In this document: piece by piece, positions 56,277-64,000 of the stretch | Position numbering within the stretch: the first letter of the stretch is position 1 | Layout: every line of letters begins with the position of its first letter | Source: Sambucus nigra | Taxonomy: Eukaryota; Streptophyta; Magnoliopsida; Dipsacales; Adoxaceae | Assembly (NCBI GenBank): GCA_949130495.1 | Contig: CASBWL010000045.1 | Coordinates: forward strand, 12,501-76,500 | Direction: 5' to 3' | Length of the DNA stretch: 64,000 nucleotides | Program-made: the position numbers and the translations under genes | The notes under the pieces: model-generated | The model's input: the letters and a program-made list of their open reading frames with translations, nothing else | Databases searched by the model: none | What the model was told of the DNA's origin: nothing

Positions 56277-57300
56277 ATGTCGGGTGGTAATGGAAACAAC
56301 GCTCCAACCGAGGGCGCGATACCACCACAAGGAGAATTCGCATCACCAATTGGTGAGCAATACTCAACTCCACCAACAATTCACTCCCCTACTCCGAGTT
56401 GTAGTAGGCAAAGTACTCCCATTAATCCAACAGACACGCCCAACGCTCTTGAATCTGTCGGGTCAGTTGAGTCTTTATTGGGAAATAACCCCATGGGGGA
56501 TAAGAATCACGTTCAACAGTTTAAAGCCCACTGTTTGTCATTGGCAAAAATGAATGTGGGAGTGGGAGGAATTGACAATTGGAACCTCGTAGATAAAACT
56601 ATTAAAGATGACATCTACGAGCGACTCAGAAAACGGTTTTCATTCTCCGCAAACTCAAAAAATATGGGGCTTTCTTGGGTTGCTTAACAACTCCTAACAT
56701 ATAGTTGAAACCTTAGGAAGAAGCATTTTCCTAAGGGAACATCGAGCTCTAATATTTTGGTGCTGAAAGACAAAGTCCCTTCGAACGTTGAGATGCCAGT
56801 TGGTCAATAGAATGATTTTTTGGAGAATAAGGCGCAGGACTCCAAAATACTGCAACGGGAGAAAAATAAGCAGAATAGGGCCAAAAAAACTGATGTCCAC
56901 CGGCTTGGCTCAAAATTTTATGAAGAATTAAAGAACGAGTGGCCGAGAAAGACAAAAGGAAGACCAAATGAAGGATAGATGCCGAATAGGGCCAACTTGT
57001 ACGTGCATGCAAGACAAGACAAAAATTGTAAATTCACTCCTCACTTGACTAAGACCCTAGAATCAATAGAGTCTATGAGTAGTCAGTCAGCTTTAAGCCC
57101 GTTCGATGACATTGACAATGATGCCCTCGCACAGACCTTAGGGAAGGACCATAGAGGGAGGATGAGAGGTTTTGGGTCGCATATGTAAAAAATAAGATTC
57201 AAATATACCACACCACTCGTGGACAAGCTTTTTTCTGTTAATAAGGGTTTTCGTCCAATGATGAACATCAATCTTGGATTGAAGGGGATGTAATGGGGAT
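56277..57300 (+). pseudogene. Transposase_24-type (En/Spm) gene remnant
   Basis: The first frame (56277-56687) begins MSGGNGNNAPTEG, has a Pro/Ser/Thr-rich region and then WNLVDKTIKDDIYERLRKRF, close to the W...K..IW..I...F block of plant Ptta/En/Spm proteins. The downstream frames keep NRAKKTDVHRLGSKFYEEL, RANLYVHARQDK and, most diagnostic, ALAQTLGKDHRGRMRGFG, before VDKLFSVNKG. Several stops and frame changes intervene. The protein would bind the sub-terminal repeats in a working CACTA. The main transposase (Tnp2/TNPD type) was not found. Confidence 0.75.
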
Positions 57301-57520
57301 TCGTAATGAATTGGGAGGCGTAAATCAGAAACTTTCACAAATTGCGTCCCTTTTAACTGGTTGTATGCCCCTGCAGCCCCCAATGCATCCCGGTTTCCCT
57401 TCACAGATGTCGATTCCTCCTCCAAATATTCCTCCTTATCCATTCCCCTTATAGATGCCGATTCCTCCTTCAACATTCCCATTCTAAGCGCCTCATCATG
57501 TCACATGTCTTGGATCATCG

Positions 57521-58080
57521 TCAATAACCCACGCTGACTATGGTGAGAAATACTATATAAAGGAACTAAATGTTAGACTGGTTGATTCTCGTTTGGTCTC
57601 ACATAATTCATTCCATGTTATACCTTATGAGTGATTGTGATTGTGATTGCATGTTTGTCATACACTAGTGTTGTGATTTATGCTATATGTTATTGCTAGT
57701 GTTATGACGTGTTTATTTTATTGTATTTTATTTTTATTTTATTGGGTTTTATTAAAAAATAAAATAAGATTTTGTTTTTCTTTTGTGTTTTTTCTAAAAC
57801 TGGTATCATTTGGAAAAATGTTTAAAAACTCAAAAGATTTTTAGTTTGTGTGTAGTTTAGTTTTACACATTTTGTATGGTATATTAGTGTGTTTAAATCC
57901 ACTTCATTCCATGTTTTCATATGGCTAGTACATTTGATTATGATTTTCAATGCATATATTGTTCTTAATCATGCTTTTATAAAGTTGTTTGGCATTTGAT
58001 TTTCTTAATCAATTCACTTTGTATATGCCTCTACACACGTATGCAATAATTCTTTTAAAATGTAACTTTTGATGTTATAT
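57521..58080. other. AT-rich sequence without recognisable gene
   Basis: It contains TTTATTTTATTG-type runs and no domain. It may be the end of CACTA 2 or older DNA. Confidence 0.4.
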
Positions 58081-61000
58081 TTGAGCTAAGTGAGATGTTC
58101 TCCCATCAATCTTGTCATCTTCATATATGTTGACTATGGGGGGATTTTTACATATAAGAACCACTGCCCGTGAGTATGTTGATTTTTATTGAAAATATGA
58201 GGGTGCCCATAAAATGGATACGAAAGGAGCAATCTCCTTTACGGGAAAGCCATCATTGGCAAGAGCCTAAAAAATGAGAGGCAAAAAGAAAAGATTAAAG
58301 GCCAACATATTTTCCTCCTGATGGACGACCGATTCAGAGGTTGACAATGTCATATTTTGTCAATAAAGATGATAACGCTTCTTTGTGGGGGAAGTTAAAG
58401 GAATCGAAGAATTTAGTCGAGAATAAGACTGAATACAACGGTGGTGGTATAGCACCACAAAAGGATGTGGATACACATCAGGAAAACCATTTAAATGCTT
58501 CAGATAGTTAAATTCTTACCAAGTGATGGTAAATTCAGTAAGTACTATTATAGATAGTAACATGATCTTTATGGCCTAAAAAGCTAAGGGAACAATCGGG
58601 ATGGCTAACAGGAATCGAGTCTACTAAAGTCCGAGAGAAGGACAATCCTAACCTGGTTAGTAGGACAGGTGATAAGTGGATTATGTGTTGAGGTATTTTG
58701 TACGGAGTGAGATCGCTCACGATAATATGTTCCAAATGAGAAAAAGGACAAGAATAGGGTGCCTAGTAAAAGGCAACGATTAAAATAATTTTGGTTTGGT
58801 TTGGGCAGACGTGTTACGTCCGAAAACCATTTGTGCAGTCAAGACGATTGCCAGGATGGAAGTATAAGTTGTATCCTTGGAGGATGTGGCGTGTTTATGT
58901 AACACGAGCGAGTCACCATATTTTGTTCATTGCTAGATTAGCATGTGAGACGAGCTTAATGCATATAATTATGAATGTTACTATTATGTGAATATTTTTC
59001 CCTAGTGTAGAGGGATTTTTCTTTAGTGCTATCCGCGGAGGATGAATGAGTATATTAACAGTGTTTTATACTTTATTGAGGTTACTCGTTGTAGTGATGC
59101 GATACACGAGTATGATATTATCTTTGTTACAATGTTATAAAAATGGGTAGTACGATAGTGGACATTTATTGCAAGGCTATCGGAGTAGTTGCATTGGTGC
59201 AACATGTTTTATGTTTGTTCTGGCGAGGCCTTACCTGTAAGAAGGTTGGACTTGCACTTATATTATCTATCCAAGAGACTTCAGAGGAGACAGTGGGCTC
59301 GAGATATTCGATGCCAATGTATGTATAGACTTTGTCAGTATGATTCGGTATGTATCGGGACTTACCGTTGAGCGAAAAGATTTGACGCAGTATTATGTTT
59401 GGCACTCCGGACTTAGTGATAGGAAGAGTGCATTGTTATATTTATCCTTTAGAGATGTGGGAGTTAAGAGTTATACCCCTAATGTTAGAAAAAGGAAATT
59501 TTGAGAATTCCGATCGTATGTATCCGAGGTTTATAGTATGTAATTACCATCAACCAATACGGGACGATAGTGAAATTGGTGAAATGTTCTTTGTTAAGCA
59601 TAATTACGGGAGAAATTGTAACTTTTCTGTCAAGGGATGGAATAAAGGGGTATATACTATAAACGGAAGACCTAACGGATTTCGATGACCGACAATGCTA
59701 GGTAGTAGTGTATCGGGGGGTTCCTTGTTTGGATTTCGCTTTGCGAGACATCCCACACATGAAACTTAGCGTAAGGTTGGAAATAAGGAGACGTTTGGTC
59801 ACTATTCCATGAGTTCGGTACTCTGGTCGAAATGGGATCAAGTAATTATGTATGTAAGTTGGAAGTCGAATTTTGTTTTAAGGTCATTGGAGCCGGATTT
59901 TTGTGGTAGGAAAGCATTGAAAGTTATCCCCACGAGTTGAGGGGTGGAACGATGATAAGGAGAATTTAAGAATTTTGATTTCTAGGGTGATTGAGAGTAC
60001 CCAAATGTCATGACCGCGTACAGAACACAAGGTAAATAAAGAGTTGGAATGATTTTTAGCATGGATTATCTAGAAAGAACTTTATATTATACAAAAGAGA
60101 TGACCTGTAATTATTTTGATGAATAAAGCGTTAGTGATTTATTTTGGTTGTTGTACCTATTTGGGAAAATTGTTGTACTTATCTGAGAAAGGTTGAGAAT
60201 TATTATTCCTCTTTTATGGTCATGGAATTTGAATGCCCTATTCCTTCTGTTCCGTTGAATTTAGTTAGTCCTACAGATGAGTAGCACGCCGTTCGCTCTC
60301 CGGTCGGAGTGTTGCAAAAATGTGGGCATCTTGGTTAGCTACTGTTAAAATAGTCCGAGTCGAAGGGACGTGGTAATAGACGTGTGAAATATATGTTTGT
60401 GGGACTAGTATAACGAAGTGGAAGTGATAGAGTGGATTAAACGTCACATGAGGGGCGATAATCCATACATAAGTGTGCAATTAGAATGGCACGCCCTAAC
60501 TTGATTGGAAGGTTGTGGAAAGCCATTCAAGAATTGGTATTCCTTGAATAGAGTATAATTTTATTGTTATAAAGCACACCCAGGGCGAAGTTGTTATTAG
60601 TCAAGTGTGAGAGCGACTTGCACATACAAAGAGTAATGATGTTAGTATAGTATAAAAGATCCAGAAGTGCGCTTCGTGGAGAGAAGGGCACGGGTCAGAA
60701 CTTCCGGAATACTCCAAGGAAGGAAGGGGAGTATTACGTGTCACTTAATGTAAGACGTTTCAAGGGAAGAATCAATGTTTAGCGAGACGTAGTGAGTAGT
60801 CTCTACATGCACTGCCCATAGGTAAGGTTTGGTTAAAAGAGGAGAATCAACCAAAGAATTTTGTATTTATCGAAAATTCCTGAAATTTGAAGAGGTTGGT
60901 AAAGTCGGTAAAGTTCTTGGATGGGTTACCATCCTCAAAACAAGGTCAAGGGATTATCCCGAACATGTGAATTAAGTCGCTGAGAAGGAAGTGATTGATA

Positions 61001-61538
61001 TTCCTTTGGACTGGCTTACAATAGAACTAGTATGCCCCAGACTTCCTTTGAAAGGATGGATTGCGTCAGTGCATGGTCCGGCGCAGTATAAATTTCTGAA
61101 TCAGGATGACATTGGTGAATCCCACCTTTGATATGGGATTTCAGGAACTAGCGGAGATAAGATTTCGTTTCGTTTCACGGCTGTTTTAGACAAACCAGAG
61201 TGGTAAAATGTTCGTATGATCTTCTCAGAATGGGAATTTTGTGTATGAATAAATCCGAGTAGTTGTCATGTAGTGAGGTGCGGCCTCCTAATGATAGTGA
61301 GATAATGGAATTTATAACGTATAGACGTAACCTATTCAGATGTTGTAAATTGGGAGTGCAATGTGAAGTGTCTCCAATGAGAATGTAAAACAATGTTGCT
61401 GTGAGGAAAAATCTATAGTGATTGAGCATCGTACTATGTAGATAATTTGCGTACTGATAAGGATTACCAGAATTGTGCTACCTGGTAGGCCTTATTTTTC
61501 GAATTTCGGGACGAAATTCCGTTATTAGGGGGGAAGTA
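58081..61538 (+). pseudogene. Heavily decayed Gypsy internal region
   Basis: Only the end is recognisable. FEFRDEIPLLGG at about 61499-61534 followed by a purine run matches the usual C-terminal end and polypurine tract of Gypsy chromoviruses. A stretch near 60890-60950 resembles the FEILEEVGKVAYRLALPPSL motif after integrase, with many changes. No intact RT or integrase motif was found between 58.1 and 60.8 kb, and no ORF there is supported. Confidence 0.5.
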
Positions 61539-63854
61539 TGTAATACCCCGTATTTTCATGGCTTTTAAATTTAAGGATTTATTAAATTTAATTGAGATAA
61601 ATTAATTTAATTTTAATCCGGAATGTTGTTTTAAATATTTACTAGCGTGACGAGAGTTAGTAATTATTGGACATTTGTTATTTGTGGCATATTACTGGAT
61701 GAGTATAGTAATATATGAGATTTATTTTTATAATATTGTCACGTGTGAATAAAATGACAATTGTGGAAATTTAAGTCGGGACGCGCCTATGTCGTGTCGG
61801 GACTAAATATGGATTAATAAAAGTGAATATTTTATAAGTTGTTCGTATGGTCGTTTTGAGTGCGCCAACGGGTCCGGAAGGGTCGAGATAGTCAGAAAAG
61901 TGTACCCAGGGGTTTAGTTTGGGTCTCGGGGCGTTTTTAGGCCTAATTAGTACCCCGGGAGGGCGTTTTGGACATTTCGCAATTATGGGTAATTAAACCT
62001 ACGGGTTTTATAGGGTTATATCAGATGGAAAGTGTCATCTTTTAGGGTTAACACAATGAAATACAAATGACGGTCATTGGGGAGGAAGAGGAGAAGCTCT
62101 CCAAGGAGTTCTAGGCTAAGAACACCTCCAATTGCACCACCGTCACCACCAACGCGTACATCGCGCGACGGGGAACGCAACCACACCAAATTCAACACCA
62201 AATCAGAACGTCAAAAATCCCAGGCAAGTGTTTATCTTTCTTATTTCTTTGATGCATCTTTCATATTAGTTTAGGAGTAATTAGGATGAGTTTTAATGGA
62301 AGAAAACCCAATTTATGATAGGAAAATCCATGTAGTATTGGTCTAATTGATAATTCTGGAAACCCTTACCATGTAGAGGAATTTAACCACGAAATTATGA
62401 TAATTATAAGAAGGAATTTCTGGAGAAAAATTTGATAGAAACCTGTTTAAGAGTTTGATTAAGAAAAGAGTTCTAATCAGATACAAATACTAAAAATTTT
62501 ATTCCGGACGATCGGACCGTTGGAATTGGATGAAATTTTATAAAGAATTAGCTGAAGACGAGAAGAAGCTACAGAAAAAAATTCAGCTCGATCGGACCGT
62601 TCAATATTTTTTAATATATTTTTATCTAGACAGTTTTATGTTTTGAGGACTCTTAGAGAAAAAAAAATCAATTAAATATATATATTAAAGGGGAGACACG
62701 TAAGAGAGAGTTACATTGGAACATAAATGGATATCTACTGAATTGTACATTTGAAAGAATAGATTCTATGAGGGTTACGTAGTAAGTTGGAAAAACCCTT
62801 CGAATTAAAGTTAGAAACGAACCATTATACTTGATAAATAATAATGGGAAAATAAGGATAAATGTTGTAATTATGGGTAAGGAGAGGAACCTATATTAAT
62901 ATGATAAAAGTGGTATGTTTATATAATTGTGTATGCATATATTATATACATGTGAAAATCATGCCCACGCTACTTGCTATCCCTGAGGTTTCCGCGCTGG
63001 GACAGTCTTATCTCGATGGGACCTTTATGGGGGATATTGACTTGTACCTTAGAAGATAGATATCCTTGGTACAGGCTATCGGAATGATAGTTCAGACGGT
63101 CCTAAGAGACGCAGGCATGTGACATCCTCTTAGAGACTTGGAATCTATGCTTCGCCTCACTTTGTTTGTATATAGATATCCTTGGTACAGGCTATCGCAG
63201 TGATAGTTCAGACGGTCCTAAGAGGCGCAGACATATGCCATCCTCTTAGAGACTTGGAATCTATGCTTTGCCTCAATATTGTTTGAGTATGTGTTAATAA
63301 AATTTGAGAGTGATTCCGAATGTATTCCCCTTAATACGAGTGATACGGGGTTTTGGATAGTAGAGTATGCCCGCACCATAGTTTTTATTTGGGGTGCTGT
63401 TATGATATATATATTTTACGAGTAGATAATATATATATGAAATTCTGAAATCTGGAACTGCCTACTGTGATTTGATAAGTAGGACATGGTTGATGACTCA
63501 AATTGTAAATACTTGTTTTGTGAAAGTATAATATGACACTGGAAAACTTTATTGATTAATAAAGTTAAAAATGAGAACTTTGGTTACTAATTGAAATATT
63601 CTTTTCAAACAATTGAATCGTTAAATTTTGAATCCTGCGAATAACCTAAGATAAGTTAAATCATTGGGGAAAGATAGCGTGATATATGATGAGATAGACC
63701 ATTGGGAAGGTTAGTGCGATAGGTGTGCACATTAGAAGAGAGGTGAGAATTTCTCAAGAGAGTGTCGCACTAATATGTTGTTGCATTGGCATGTATCAAT
63801 TTAAATACTTGCTAAACAATTTTTAAATCATATACACTATCGGGCTCTGACCCG

Positions 63855-63894
<40 letters not shown>

Positions 63895-64000
63895 ATATAT
63901 ATGTATGTACTACAGGTGCCCAGCCACAGGGGCGTCTTGCTTAGGATCCTTTGGAAGGAACGTGCTGCAGCTTAGGTGGAAGTTGCAGGCCTGTTGTCTA
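61539..64000 (+). mobile_element. Gypsy LTR, 3' end cut by window edge
   Basis: It starts TGTAATACCCCGTATTTT directly after the polypurine tract. Near 63838 it has ATCGGGCTCTGACCCGTTTT followed by ACAGGTGCCCAGCCACAGG, the same block as at 1655-1720 of the first LTR, so it belongs to the same broad LTR lineage. It includes a 116-bp tandem duplication and a TC run (63861-63891). Confidence 0.75.
63056..63284. repeat. 116-bp tandem duplication in LTR
   Basis: ATAGATATCCTTGG starts the unit at 63056 and again at 63172. The units differ at about ten positions. Each contains TTCAGACGGTCCTAAGAG and the partly complementary CATCCTCTTAGAGACTTGG. Confidence 0.93.

Larger units (their letters stand above)
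53992..57520 (+). mobile_element. CACTA element 2, 3' end not found
   Basis: The left end is CACTACACCAAATCCTG with the first 13 bases identical to CACTA 1. Sub-terminal motifs GGTCACGG and CGTGACC alternate in both orientations to about 54390, as in CACTA elements. A broken Transposase_24-type gene lies at 56277-57300. No GGTGTAGTG end followed by a copy of the flanking CAT was found, so the right end is lost or truncated; 57520 is only a working limit. Confidence 0.75.

Noticed and set aside
59395..59688. 97-codon ORF in the decayed Gypsy region
   Set aside because: No Gypsy or other motif; composition like surrounding decayed DNA.

Overview
This is plant nuclear DNA, almost certainly from an angiosperm and probably a eudicot. 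It is AT-rich and packed with plant LTR retrotransposons of the Ty1-copia and Ty3-gypsy superfamilies, plus CACTA- and hAT-type DNA transposons and fold-back MITEs. I found no convincing host protein gene, rRNA or tRNA. The window reads as an intergenic, heterochromatin-like transposon graveyard with a few fairly young insertions.

Left part (1-19428). The window opens inside a Gypsy-type LTR (to 2204), which abuts a 5'-truncated, badly decayed plus-strand Copia element (2205 to about 6525). A degenerate tandem array (about 7555-8320) follows. Next is a complete but decayed minus-strand Copia element E (8393-13742, TSD CAATA, two 394-bp LTRs). Then come an LTR-like block (14329 to about 15180), a fold-back MITE (15449-15837), a hAT-like non-autonomous element (16942-17911, near-perfect 8-bp TSD) and AT-rich sequence with TC and G runs.

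Centre (19424-49281). This is a four-level nest of minus-strand LTR retrotransposons, each level closed by its own LTR pair and TSD. Copia A (19429-49276, TSD GTCTA) is split in its reverse transcriptase by element B (22111-44827, TSD ATTGT/ATTGC), a non-coding LARD-like element with a TGGCGCC-type primer site. B contains element C (25858-43072, TSD TCAAC), a Copia-like element with a 649-codon gag and no pol. The gag of C is split by chromovirus D (31020-41250, TSD ATACC), a nearly intact Gypsy with gag, protease, RT, RNase H, integrase and a chromodomain-like tail. LTR divergence, judged by eye, falls from the outer to the inner elements, as expected.

Right part (49277-64000). An old Copia-like LTR remnant is followed by an old minus-strand Gypsy LTR (from 50985). 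Two CACTA elements landed in that LTR 212 bp apart: a short non-autonomous copy (51945-53779, TSD AGT) and a longer one starting at 53992. The longer one carries a broken Transposase_24-type (En/Spm) gene and coding remnants I cannot identify. Beyond about 58.1 kb lies a heavily mutated Gypsy internal region, whose LTR begins at 61539 and runs off the window.

The most unusual signal is in the LTRs. Three different LTR types carry clusters of short perfect palindromes. Two related Gypsy LTRs keep the same geometry (12-bp palindromes in pairs about 10 bp apart) at the same place, with completely different palindrome sequences. In elements B and C the whole length difference between the two LTRs of one element equals whole repeat units: 42 bp (two 21-bp units) in B and 33 bp (one palindrome unit) in C.
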